Source of the DNA: a virus
Reading direction: 5' to 3' (one strand)
Virus record (IMG/VR): IMGVR_UViG_3300025120_014099
Coordinates: 1 to 23,202 of that record
Length of the DNA stretch: 23,202 nucleotides
Shown in pieces: positions 6,856-14,862 of this stretch. A program made the position numbers and the translations under genes. How positions within the stretch are numbered: position 1 is the stretch's first letter; the number at the start of each line of letters is the position of its first letter. The notes below the pieces were generated by a model. The model saw only the letters and a list, made by a program, of their open reading frames with translations. It ran no database searches and was not told where the DNA came from.

Positions 6856-7585
6856 CTTGTAATCTTTTAAAATAAGTCCCCGGGCTGTATGATTTTAATT
6901 TATATCCCATTTTATAAAAATAATTTGTAAAATCAATTTCTACTTGATCCCCTACATATCCCCCTTTAGTAGGATTATCTTGAAACAATTCAGGATTAAT
7001 ATTGGGAGTATTAAAATACTTAGGGACACATAATCTAAGGTTTTGAAGTGTTTTAGTTGTTGTTAACCCCACACCCCCATGAGCATGAGGAGGATGATTA
7101 CCTGTTCTTTTTATGTAATCATTCTCATCAAAAGTAAATCTATGGATTTCATGTGCCTCAAAATTTAAAGCTGCAACAAATCCTATTAAGGAATCATTTT
7201 CAATAAAATCGATCATTTCTTTTATATAATTCTCCCTTAAAGGAAGTATATCGTCTTCAGTAAAATACCAATAATCATATTCATTTTCAAATTTATGGAA
7301 AGCATATTTATATGATCCAAAACTTAAATCTTTATTTAAAATAGGTCTATGTAATATTTTAATTACTCCATTTTTTAATTGAGTTCCTTCAATAGATGAC
7401 AAATAATCATAAACTTGAGGGGATTCAATATCATGGTTAACTATAAGGAAATCGCAGTTACATCCTACATCAAAATCCTGGTGGAGTTCTATTTGTTGGT
7501 TTAAAACTTCTGCTACTTGTGTAGCATTTGAGGGATAATTACGACGTTCACCAAAATAAGTGGCTATTACTTGAATTGCTTTCAT
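6839..7585 (-). CDS. GT-A fold glycosyltransferase-like protein (248 aa)
   Basis: A divergent GT-A protein. It opens MKAIQVIATYFGERR, with a long N-terminal part, and carries YWYFTEDDILPL (EDD at 110-112), the acidic metal-binding motif flanked by aromatic residues as in GT2 and related families. A later GGVGLTTTKTLQNL helix and GDQVEIDF probably line the acceptor site. The classical DGS motif is missing, so donor specificity may differ from the other GT2 genes here. Its end overlaps the next gene by 17 nt. Confidence 0.72.
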   Translation of the reverse strand: MKAIQVIATYFGERRNYPSNATQVAEVLNQQIELHQDFDVGCNCDFLIVNHDIESPQVYDYLSSIEGTQLKNGVIKILHRPILNKDLSFGSYKYAFHKFENEYDYWYFTEDDILPLRENYIKEMIDFIENDSLIGFVAALNFEAHEIHRFTFDENDYIKRTGNHPPHAHGGVGLTTTKTLQNLRLCVPKYFNTPNINPELFQDNPTKGGYVGDQVEIDFTNYFYKMGYKLKSYSPGTYFKRLQDGSFL

Positions 7586-7588
7586 AAG

Positions 7589-8134
7589 TTATAAATTATA
7601 TCCCGATAACCCTGGCCAGTTGGGGTTTAATATATTATAGTTTATTTTAGATTGGAGGGAGGTTATAGGAGTAGCATTATATTTATGCATCCATTCTTCA
7701 TTATCTCTTTCTTGTGTTCCCCCTTCAAATAAAACTAAAGAATTAGGGAAATGGGTATAAATTTCAGATATAGTATCTCCAGTATTTGATATATCTAAAT
7801 GAAGTAAATCGAATTTTTCATTTTCATATAACCAATTATTAAAATCTTTTTTAATTAAAGAAACATATTGATCTAAGTTATAAAATTTTAAATTATTTAG
7901 TACTACATCTTTAACAGCTCTTTTATATGGGTAGTCTTCAAATAAATCATAAGCTATAACTTCCCCAAATCCATTATCTTTAACTCCTTGAGCTAAGCAT
8001 ATTGTTGAATATCCATATAAAATGCCAAAGTCAATTATTTTTTTAGGTTTATACTTTATAACAGTGTCATATAGGGTTTTACCTATATTATTTTTGCCAT
8101 AAGACGATACTATGTGGTGAGGATTTTGGTACAC
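7589..8134 (-). CDS. SAM-dependent methyltransferase (181 aa), GTG start
   Basis: DFGILYGYST (35-44) is the SAM-binding glycine motif. EVIAYDLFED (acidic end of strand 2) and FDLLHLDIS (strand 4) follow in order, as in Methyltransf_24-type proteins, and LVLFEGG closes the core. The start is GTG at 8134, 1 nt after the upstream stop; no in-frame ATG occurs nearby and the next ones would remove the SAM site. A small size and lack of extra domains suggest a small-molecule substrate; in this cassette a sugar O- or N-methylation is likely. Confidence 0.8.
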   Translation of the reverse strand: MYQNPHHIVSSYGKNNIGKTLYDTVIKYKPKKIIDFGILYGYSTICLAQGVKDNGFGEVIAYDLFEDYPYKRAVKDVVLNNLKFYNLDQYVSLIKKDFNNWLYENEKFDLLHLDISNTGDTISEIYTHFPNSLVLFEGGTQERDNEEWMHKYNATPITSLQSKINYNILNPNWPGLSGYNL

Positions 8135-8135
8135 G

Positions 8136-8723
8136 TTATATATGATATAATTTGTTAATAGCGGGGATAAAATTTTTATAAGTATCCAAATCTTTATCTT
8201 CTATATTTCCTCTTTTAAATAACCTTGGGTTATGGACTTGACATTCTTCAATGGAGGGAAGACATTCTAAAAGTTTTAAAGAACCTAAAACAAAAGAAGG
8301 ACAGATTTGAATTAATCTTTGATATAAATCAATCATTGTATCTGTTTTAAACACAGGATAAGTTGTTTTGCTTATAATGGGCCCCCTATCAAATTTTTCT
8401 GTTATTTTATGAAAACTCATTCCTTGTTCTAAAGCCTCTTCTTTTAAAGTATGGTATAATATGTCAGTTCCTCCCCATTCAGGGAGGAGACCAGTGTGCA
8501 CATTAAAAGCATTTTCAATATTTAAAAGCTTTTTATCATATTGTATAGATAACTTTATATCATGTTCCACACCTTCATTAACTATTGGGAGATCCATTTT
8601 TCCCTTTATCAAAGGATTTTGGGAGGGTATATAACCTACTAGATCATAGTGGGGTTTTAGAAAATCACAAGTTATCTTAGTAAGATAAGTTGACCCATAA
8701 ATAAGAATTTTATTTAGATTCAT
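8136..8723 (-). CDS. Formyltransferase-fold protein, likely sugar N-formyltransferase (195 aa)
   Basis: The catalytic set of the formyl-THF transferase family is present (residues numbered from the upstream ATG, 8729): Asn76 and His78 in FNVHTGLLPEWGG, and Asp114 in FDRGPI, with His107 upstream of it. Known members that act on UDP- or dTDP-linked amino sugars pass a formyl group from N10-formyl-THF to the amine. The gene follows the DegT aminotransferase directly, which fits: one enzyme makes the amine, the other caps it. I favour ATG 8723, whose ATGA overlaps the aminotransferase stop, over ATG 8729. The protein is shorter than full-length MTF and lacks its C-terminal tRNA domain, which argues against Met-tRNA formylation. 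Confidence 0.82.
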   Translation of the reverse strand: MNLNKILIYGSTYLTKITCDFLKPHYDLVGYIPSQNPLIKGKMDLPIVNEGVEHDIKLSIQYDKKLLNIENAFNVHTGLLPEWGGTDILYHTLKEEALEQGMSFHKITEKFDRGPIISKTTYPVFKTDTMIDLYQRLIQICPSFVLGSLKLLECLPSIEECQVHNPRLFKRGNIEDKDLDTYKNFIPAINKLYHI

Positions 8724-9910
8724 TTCCAATTTTTAATACAATCCACAATATATTCCCTTTCTTCATTAGTTACCCACCATCCAACAGGGATTGATACTAC
8801 GTTGCTAATTGTTTTTTCTAAGTTAGGTAATTCAGTTTTAAATTGGGACATGCAACTATGTTTATCATTTCTTTCATGAACTTGTGATACTGTAATATTA
8901 CATTTTTCCATATGTTTATAAAATGAAGGTCTATCATTTACCTTCAATGTGTAAATCCAAAATGCGGATTCAAATCCTTCTTCTCTTTTTAATAATGTAA
9001 CTCCTTCTACATTTTGGAGATGTTCATCGTAATAAGCTGCGTTTTCTTTATGTTTAGATACTATCGTATTTAAATGTTTAAAATTTTCCATACCAACAGC
9101 CGCACACACATCATTCATGTGGAATTTAAATCCCCATTCTTCTATATCTGCTTCACATCTAAAGTCAGTTCTACCCTTTGGATTTCTATCGATACCATAC
9201 CATCTAAGCAATTTTGCTCTTTCATATAATTCTTCATGAGGGCAGTAAAGTAAACCACCATCAACCGAAGTAATATGTTTAATTGCTTGTAGGGAATTCA
9301 TTACAAAGTTCCCATGATTGCCTAAATACTCTCCTTTATACTTTGTACCAATTGAATGTGCTCCATCTTCAATTAATACTGGGGCCCAGTTATGCTTTAT
9401 TCTGAACTTGTTTTGGATTTCTTTAATCTTATCTAAATCTAGTGGGTATCCACCCCAATGGACTCCCATAATAGCTTTTGTTTTTGGAGTCATTTTCCTT
9501 TCTAGATCTTCCAAATCCATATTTAAAGTTGTTGGATCAATATCTACCCATTTAATTTTTAAATTATTTGCTAGAATAGGCCAATTTGATGCTGTACACG
9601 TTAATGGGGATGCTAATACTTCATCTCCATCCTCTATACCTGGCCAATTATGATTAGTAAAAACTAAGTGTTCATATTCATTTCTATTCCAGTTAAGTTT
9701 AGGTTTTTTTAATAAATGGAGAGCCAAATGTAAAGCGGATGTTCCGGCATTAAGAGTTACTACTTTTTTATTTCCAAAATATTCACCTAATTGTTTTTCA
9801 AACTCATCTACTTTGGATCCCTGTCCAATGTATCCACTATCTAGTACTTTTCCTACTTCTTCTTTTGCTGTAGGAGCCATAAATACTTTAAAAAGAGGTA
9901 TTTGTTCCAT
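8720..9910 (-). CDS. DegT/DnrJ/EryC1/StrS-type sugar aminotransferase (396 aa)
   Basis: A PLP-dependent aminotransferase that turns a ketosugar nucleotide into an amino sugar nucleotide, usually with glutamate as donor. Evidence: IPLFKV opening, LNAGTSALHLAL (53-64), VDIDPTTLNMDL, LIEDGAHSIG (179-188) with the PLP-contacting Asp and His, and SLQAIKHITSVDGG, where Lys211 is the Schiff-base lysine. There is an extra segment of about 25 residues (68-95) compared with typical members, placed between the first PLP motif and the GDEVLASPLTC region. Length and domain order are otherwise standard. It overlaps the GT2 gene by 1 nt and the formyltransferase gene by 4 nt. Confidence 0.93.
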   Translation of the reverse strand: MEQIPLFKVFMAPTAKEEVGKVLDSGYIGQGSKVDEFEKQLGEYFGNKKVVTLNAGTSALHLALHLLKKPKLNWNRNEYEHLVFTNHNWPGIEDGDEVLASPLTCTASNWPILANNLKIKWVDIDPTTLNMDLEDLERKMTPKTKAIMGVHWGGYPLDLDKIKEIQNKFRIKHNWAPVLIEDGAHSIGTKYKGEYLGNHGNFVMNSLQAIKHITSVDGGLLYCPHEELYERAKLLRWYGIDRNPKGRTDFRCEADIEEWGFKFHMNDVCAAVGMENFKHLNTIVSKHKENAAYYDEHLQNVEGVTLLKREEGFESAFWIYTLKVNDRPSFYKHMEKCNITVSQVHERNDKHSCMSQFKTELPNLEKTISNVVSIPVGWWVTNEEREYIVDCIKNWK

Positions 9911-10524
9911 TATAATGTATTATAAAATTCGTTTTGGTTTTCTTGTCGTTTTATATCTTTTGGGTGGTAGATACAAAATTCTTTATTTGCGGGTAACTGA
10001 GATTCGGTTTTATGGCCTGTAAGTATTTCATGGACTTTATTTTTCCATTTAATACGTTTTACGTTTTTAAGGATTCTACATTGGTAATCCGGAAAATTTA
10101 CTTTCCCATCAGGGTCAACTCTCCATCCCCATTTCTTAATATGTTCATCTGTTAGCCCTCTAACTGTATTAATTCGAGGAACCCAAAATACATCAGTTCC
10201 CGGATTATTTTTTATTAACCACTCAATAGTATTCATTAAATATTCTTCAGGGTACTCATCAGCATCAATTTGAAAAATATAATCTCCAGAACAATTATCT
10301 TTAAGATTATTTTTAAATGATGAGAAATTTTTATTTAAAGCAAATTCTATAACTTTTACATCAGGGTGTTGATTTAGTACTTTATACACTTCAGAGGTAG
10401 TATTTCCCTGATCACATTGTACCACTATTTCATCTTGTTCCCTTTTATGTTTAGTTAAGTACTCAAGTAAATATTCTATTTCTTTATACTCATTACATAC
10501 GGGGACTGCATAACTAATTTTCAT
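9910..10524 (-). CDS. GT2-family glycosyltransferase (204 aa)
   Basis: A compact GT2 enzyme. It opens ISYAVPVCNE, has a DEIVVQCDQGN nucleotide site, and the DxD motif is Asp87-Ala88-Asp89-Glu90 in FQIDADEYPEEYL, the pattern seen in WaaE/KdtX-like lipopolysaccharide glucosyltransferases. The CRILKNVKRIKWKNKVHE stretch resembles the end of that family's catalytic domain. At 204 aa it is short, but the catalytic core is complete. Start and end share one base with neighbours. Confidence 0.88.
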   Translation of the reverse strand: MKISYAVPVCNEYKEIEYLLEYLTKHKREQDEIVVQCDQGNTTSEVYKVLNQHPDVKVIEFALNKNFSSFKNNLKDNCSGDYIFQIDADEYPEEYLMNTIEWLIKNNPGTDVFWVPRINTVRGLTDEHIKKWGWRVDPDGKVNFPDYQCRILKNVKRIKWKNKVHEILTGHKTESQLPANKEFCIYHPKDIKRQENQNEFYNTL

Positions 10525-10973
10525 TATTTTTCAAGTTCGAATACCCCAATATAATCAAGAGCTTCTATAAAATCACGTTCTTTAAAGTAAGACGCCTTTT
10601 TCATGTCCATTTTATAAGTAGCATCTTCCGGAAATTTTTCTTTTTCTTCTTCTGTAAGTTCTTTAGCGGGACATGCCACCCAATTCCAATCATTAACAGA
10701 ATTACCTTGAATAAAAATCATTCCCTTATCAGCTATATTAATTGTAGATGGGATCCAAGTAAAACCATCTGATTCTACTTTAGATAAATCTTTATAAATT
10801 TCTGGGAGTACTTCTAGTTGTTCATTTAAAAATTCACTATTGGGTTCCATTAAAGTATTAGTAGTAAAACCACATCCATAACACATATGAACTTTATAAT
10901 CAGCCCCTAAATCATTTTCATAACAAGCGTCACTTCCGCAACGGGGACATGTTGTTAATTTATCCTTTAACAT
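10524..10973 (-). CDS. Zinc-ribbon hypothetical protein (149 aa)
   Basis: The N-terminus has Cys9-x2-Cys12, Cys17, and Cys31-x2-Cys34 (CPRCGSDAC and CYGCG), a treble-clef or zinc-ribbon layout. The rest is an acidic domain with LEVLPEIYKDL, WVACPAKELTEEEKEKF and a C-terminal helix, which resembles no enzyme I know. It overlaps the GT4 gene by 14 nt and the GT2 gene by 1 nt, so it is encoded within the glycan cassette. Its role there could be regulatory or structural; nothing in the sequence points to sugar chemistry. Confidence 0.72.
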   Translation of the reverse strand: MLKDKLTTCPRCGSDACYENDLGADYKVHMCYGCGFTTNTLMEPNSEFLNEQLEVLPEIYKDLSKVESDGFTWIPSTINIADKGMIFIQGNSVNDWNWVACPAKELTEEEKEKFPEDATYKMDMKKASYFKERDFIEALDYIGVFELEK

Positions 10974-12258
10974 CTTCTAATTTTTTAAGTTTAGGTAAGC
11001 CTAATGTCGGAAGTTCTAATTTAACTTCTTTGGGGAAATCCGGGAGGTATTGATCTAAATAAGTTTTTAATTGTTTAACCATTACATCAAAGTTAAATTC
11101 TAAAGAGTTTTTTCTTGCTTGTCTAATTGACTTTTCTTTATAGGTTTTATAATTAGCAAACATATCTCTTAAAGCATTAACTGTAGCTTGTTGGTCAACA
11201 TCAAACCATTCAAATTCTTTCATTAACACATTTTTTACTACAGAACTATCATCTAACTTATTTAACTTACCTGGGAGGAGTGGGGTAAATTTGTTATCTA
11301 GAAAATCCTTATGACCACTCCAATCTGTGGTTAAAATAGGTTTTTTAGTTAAACTAAATTCCAATAAAGGTCTACCAAATCCTTCTCCTTTAGTTAGACT
11401 TACCATAGCTTTAACTTTATTATGAGTGTAAACTTCATTCATTTCTTCATTAGTAAGATCACCATGAAGAATGTAAATATTAGGTAATGTTTGAGCATCT
11501 TTTACAGTACCACGTATGGAATCTATTTTTTCTAGGAGGTCATTTCGATCCATATATGAAGTACCTACTCGAGTAGTTTTTAGTATTAGGGCAGGTGCTT
11601 TTTTAACATTTTTGAATGATTCTAAGAATAATCTTACTAACAGTCCTACATTTTTCCTATCATGTCCTACATGCCCTTGCATCCAGTGCCCTACAAATAA
11701 GTAGGCAAAGTCTTCTTTAATTTCACTTAAATCAAATGTAGATTTTTTAGGCTTGTAAGTATTAAGATCTACTCCTTCAATTAATATCTCTATTGGTTTT
11801 TGAAGTTTATATTCTCCCACTGTTTGATTGGTATTTTTATCCTTTTGTTCAAACTTGATAGTTTTAAACACATCAGCACTGTGAGTAGAAGATGTTAACA
11901 CTAAATCCATCCTATTACATCCTTCAACCCATGATGGGTGACATCCTGTAGTTTCAATTCCAGCTGTAAGACCTATATTATATTTTCCTATTGGTTGGAA
12001 TTCATTAGGTACAGTAATTTGACACCATATTTCTGGCTTTTTTGGGAGTTGATTTCCTACTGGGAGTAAATGGGGTTTTAGGAAATGCCATTCAGGGTGA
12101 TCTGCTATAAAACCCCATGCACATACCCCCCATCTTTGGGGTAAGACTTTAACATCATATTCATCTAACTCAATAAGAGCTTTTACAAAATCTCTAGCTC
12201 GAGCTCCATAACCGCTGTACGTGTCAATCGGACAGCTTACTATAAACATTGGTTTCAT
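10960..12258 (-). CDS. GT4-type glycosyltransferase (432 aa)
   Basis: GT-B fold enzyme. The N-terminal domain starts FIVSCPIDTYSGYGARARDF, with the Gly-rich loop after the first strand. The C-terminal domain has FVGHWMQGH for the donor-binding region, ILHGDLTNEEMNEVY, and the EX7E motif GEGFGRPLLEFS (Glu292 to Glu300) followed by KPILTT. This is the retaining GT4 pattern. It overlaps the upstream GT4 gene by 1 nt. Residues about 138-150 form a Lys/Asn-rich insertion. Together with the next gene upstream it suggests two sequential sugar additions by related enzymes. Confidence 0.9.
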   Translation of the reverse strand: MKPMFIVSCPIDTYSGYGARARDFVKALIELDEYDVKVLPQRWGVCAWGFIADHPEWHFLKPHLLPVGNQLPKKPEIWCQITVPNEFQPIGKYNIGLTAGIETTGCHPSWVEGCNRMDLVLTSSTHSADVFKTIKFEQKDKNTNQTVGEYKLQKPIEILIEGVDLNTYKPKKSTFDLSEIKEDFAYLFVGHWMQGHVGHDRKNVGLLVRLFLESFKNVKKAPALILKTTRVGTSYMDRNDLLEKIDSIRGTVKDAQTLPNIYILHGDLTNEEMNEVYTHNKVKAMVSLTKGEGFGRPLLEFSLTKKPILTTDWSGHKDFLDNKFTPLLPGKLNKLDDSSVVKNVLMKEFEWFDVDQQATVNALRDMFANYKTYKEKSIRQARKNSLEFNFDVMVKQLKTYLDQYLPDFPKEVKLELPTLGLPKLKKLEDVKG

Positions 12259-13691
12259 TAATATACTAAATTATGTTGTACAACTTTTTTTTCGATTGGA
12301 TCAGCTTTGATCACTTCATATCTGGGTCTGGGAGTCCAGGTTTTTAATAGATTATCTATATTTTCTATTACTCTTTCTCCTTGGCGTTCAGCAGTAAATC
12401 CTGCTTCATTTCCCGTCGCCCATTCTCTACCTAATAATCCTATAGCTTTTCTTCTTTCAGGAGTTAAATTATAAACTTCTAAGAGTTTATCAGCAGCATC
12501 ACTAGGGTCACACCTATCATCAAAAATATATGGTGTTGGGGGAGAACCAACAATAGAAATATTAGTTGGAAAAACTGGGAAGGCCCAAGGTCCACATTCT
12601 TTATAAGTACCCCTATGGTTTGAAGGAATATTTTCGTCTGGGGTAAACCATAATCCTTTTTCGTCTTGAAATCTCATTTGGTCTTGCATCCCACCTGTGG
12701 TATTAGCAATTATAGGGTTACCAGCTAAAAGAGCTTCTGTTAAGCTTAAACCCCACCCTTCATTAGAGGTTAATTGAATTTGAACATCCGTGCTATTATA
12801 TAATAAATTCATATCATGAGTTGAAAGTTTAGGTTCATGTATGATAATATTATATCTTTCATCGTCACCACAAAGCATATCTATTACTGCTCTAAGGTCT
12901 GTTCCATTAGGATCTACAGCATGGGTATGTAAAAGAAAAGCACACTGTTTAGCTTCTTCTAAAGGTAATTTATCTATAAATTGTTTATAAGCCCAAATAG
13001 TATCAGGTATTTGTTTACGTCTAATATTTCTGGAGTTAAAAAATGCTACAAAATCATATTCTTTATCCCCATATAAATTCTTTTTAAATTTTATTAATTC
13101 AGGATCTTTTTTATCTAAAGGCTTATAGATTTTATGGTTTAATCCATGAGGAACATATTTAATAATTTTATTTTTAGCTTTATCCCCTAATACTATTTTA
13201 TTAATATTTACTGTTTGTTTCGAAATACCCATTAATAAATCACAAGATTCATAATAAGCTTCATTATATCTGGGTGCCGGGTAGTCGTCCCAAATGTTCA
13301 GATAAATAATAGGAATTTTTGTTCTAACCTCCGCTTCCATTTTAAATAACCAAGCCCAATATCTAGGATCAGTTATAATAAAAATAGCATCTGGGTTTTC
13401 TATGCTGATAACTTCCCTAAGCTGTTCAGGGGTACCATATCCACTAGAGGGATAAAGAGTTACACTGGCATCACTAATGCCTATTTCATCGTTTGTGCTT
13501 TCACTTAAATCTAATCGTTTCCCTGCTTCAGGGTGATCTATAGCTGCTCCTAAATTGCTGTAGTTAAAATGGTGGGCTGTATGGAGTACTATTTCTTTTG
13601 CAACTGTCCCAATTCCAGAATGGGTTCTAATATCGTCGCACATCAACAAAATTTTCTTTCGTTGATCTTTTGGAACATAACCTTTTTTCAT
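12258..13691 (-). CDS. GT4-type glycosyltransferase (477 aa)
   Basis: GT-B fold enzyme, first gene of the cassette. It has LLMCDDIRTHSGIGTVAKEI near the N-terminus, YVPHGLNHKIYKPL at about 179-192, and FNSRNIRRKQIPDTI for the donor domain. LLHTHAVDP follows, then LTSNEGWGLSLTEALLAGNP with Glu311 and Glu319 of the EX7E motif and ANTTGGMQDQM. This is a complete retaining GT4 domain. The ATG lies 7 nt after the stop of the ribbon-helix-helix gene; no promoter fits in that gap, so both genes are probably cotranscribed. Only its family is certain. Confidence 0.92.
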   Translation of the reverse strand: MKKGYVPKDQRKKILLMCDDIRTHSGIGTVAKEIVLHTAHHFNYSNLGAAIDHPEAGKRLDLSESTNDEIGISDASVTLYPSSGYGTPEQLREVISIENPDAIFIITDPRYWAWLFKMEAEVRTKIPIIYLNIWDDYPAPRYNEAYYESCDLLMGISKQTVNINKIVLGDKAKNKIIKYVPHGLNHKIYKPLDKKDPELIKFKKNLYGDKEYDFVAFFNSRNIRRKQIPDTIWAYKQFIDKLPLEEAKQCAFLLHTHAVDPNGTDLRAVIDMLCGDDERYNIIIHEPKLSTHDMNLLYNSTDVQIQLTSNEGWGLSLTEALLAGNPIIANTTGGMQDQMRFQDEKGLWFTPDENIPSNHRGTYKECGPWAFPVFPTNISIVGSPPTPYIFDDRCDPSDAADKLLEVYNLTPERRKAIGLLGREWATGNEAGFTAERQGERVIENIDNLLKTWTPRPRYEVIKADPIEKKVVQHNLVY

Positions 13692-13698
13692 ACTTATT

Positions 13699-13884
13699 TT
13701 ATAAATTTAAATCTGTGTGGTTGTGAATTTGTCGTTTGAATTCTTCATCTGTAAGGTACAAATAAACACATCTATCAGCAAGTTTTTGGAATGAAAACTT
13801 TTGCCTAACACATGCTATTTTAAACTCTTCAAATAAATCACTTTTAATTTTTACGCTTGTTAATGTTAAATCTTTTTTACTCAT
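13699..13884 (-). CDS. Ribbon-helix-helix-like small protein (61 aa)
   Basis: LTLTSVKIKSDLFEEFKIAC fits a beta strand followed by an alpha helix, and FSFQKLADRCVYLYLTDEEF by the second helix, as in MetJ/Arc/CopG proteins. Such small proteins bind DNA as dimers through the strand. From memory, similar MSKKDLTLTSVK proteins occur in T4-like phages; this was not checked. It sits directly upstream of the 10-kb glycan cassette and downstream of a 51-nt intergenic gap with a possible promoter, so it is a candidate regulator of the cassette; that is inference from position. Confidence 0.65.
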   Translation of the reverse strand: MSKKDLTLTSVKIKSDLFEEFKIACVRQKFSFQKLADRCVYLYLTDEEFKRQIHNHTDLNL

Positions 13885-13911
13885 AATAATATTTTATATA
13901 GTTTGCGTATA

Positions 13912-13923
13912 TAAATATGTACG
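13912..13923 (-). promoter_or_regulatory. Possible promoter upstream of the ribbon-helix-helix gene and glycan cassette
   Basis: Minus strand CGTACATATTTA in the 51-nt gap before the ATG at 13884 resembles the repeated CGTATATTTA element with two bases inserted. No TTG lies at the -33 position. The gap must hold the cassette promoter if the cassette is not read through from the nuclease gene. Confidence 0.3.
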
Positions 13924-13935
13924 GAGTCTAAAAAA

Positions 13936-14862
13936 TTAATGTTTATTACATAATTCTTTATTATCATTAAAGGAACACCACTTACATAAAGGTGATACTA
14001 CTTTAGGATGTTCTTTATCTTGATGTTTTCCTTTAGGAGTAAAACAGTCACTAATAAATTCCTCTAATATAGTGTCTGCTTTTCTAAGCTTATTACGTCC
14101 CGCAGACGGTTTATGGAGTTGGACTCTATGGATAGGGTAATCACTATTTTCCCAAATTTTTCTACGTACAATAAAAAATTCTACTTCTATATTTTCAAGT
14201 GGAATTCCATACTGCTCATTAAAAAACTTTTTATAAAGAACTAACTGCATTTGCTTATTTTCGTCCTTTTTGGCTTTAGCACCCCATCCCCTAGTAGACG
14301 TTTTTATATCGTATACATAAAATTTATTTGTGGGTTCATGGTATAATACCATATCAATAAAACCCTTGTATACTAAGTTGTTACCAACGTTCATTACAAT
14401 GGGTAACTCAATACCTGCAAGGTGCCATCCACGGTTTCCAAAATATTGTTTACGTCTTTTTTTAAGAAAATCTAATATTGCTACTCCATCTTCGAAAAAC
14501 TCACGTAATTCTTCTGGGGATGAGTAGTGGGTGTCTTTATTTTTAGTATAACCTTCTTTATATAGGTTAATAAATTTTTCTTGGAACATTCCTTCCAAAT
14601 CCATATTATCTGCTTTTACTCCAGATTGCTCATACAATACCGTAAGCCAGTCTTGGATTACTTCATGCATTGATGTTCCAAAGGTAAAATGGATGGATTG
14701 TTCATTTTTATAATGTCCATCTTTATACTGAAGTGCCCACTTGTGTGGGCAACTTCTATACATAGACATTTGAGAATAAGAAATTGTTTTTTGGTAAGCG
14801 TAATTTACCTCAGGTAATTCCTTATTTTGTATCTCTTTGAGTATTTGGGGCTTCTTTGCCAT
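13936..14862 (-). CDS. PD-(D/E)XK nuclease, Cas4/RecB-like, with probable Fe-S cysteines (308 aa)
   Basis: Catalytic motifs of RecB-type nucleases are in order: His66 in GTSMHEVIQ, Glu152 in GIELP, Asp170 in KGFIDMV, Asp185-x-Lys187 in YDIKTS, and QMQLVLYKKF (204-213). Four cysteines at 38 (RSCPHKW), 293, 296 and 305 match the one-plus-three arrangement that holds a 4Fe-4S cluster in Cas4 and AddB nucleases. Such enzymes resect or process DNA ends. No CRISPR array or Cas1/Cas2 is present, so a role in phage recombination or replication is more likely than spacer acquisition. The start overlaps the MazG-like gene by 41 nt. Confidence 0.85.
   Translation of the reverse strand: MAKKPQILKEIQNKELPEVNYAYQKTISYSQMSMYRSCPHKWALQYKDGHYKNEQSIHFTFGTSMHEVIQDWLTVLYEQSGVKADNMDLEGMFQEKFINLYKEGYTKNKDTHYSSPEELREFFEDGVAILDFLKKRRKQYFGNRGWHLAGIELPIVMNVGNNLVYKGFIDMVLYHEPTNKFYVYDIKTSTRGWGAKAKKDENKQMQLVLYKKFFNEQYGIPLENIEVEFFIVRRKIWENSDYPIHRVQLHKPSAGRNKLRKADTILEEFISDCFTPKGKHQDKEHPKVVSPLCKWCSFNDNKELCNKH

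Noticed and set aside
8136-8729. Methionyl-tRNA formyltransferase
   Set aside because: The C-terminal tRNA-binding domain is absent and the gene is placed directly after a sugar aminotransferase.
9318-9653. Plus-strand open frame of 111 codons
   Set aside because: It lies fully inside the aminotransferase gene on the other strand and has a composition typical of a shadow frame.
13910-13917. TATAAATA, the T4 late promoter consensus, on the plus strand
   Set aside because: It points away from every accepted gene, and no plus-strand gene follows. The octamer is expected by chance in AT-rich DNA.
13936-14862. A CRISPR adaptation module with Cas4
   Set aside because: No repeat array and no Cas1 or Cas2 is present; the nuclease is embedded among replication genes.
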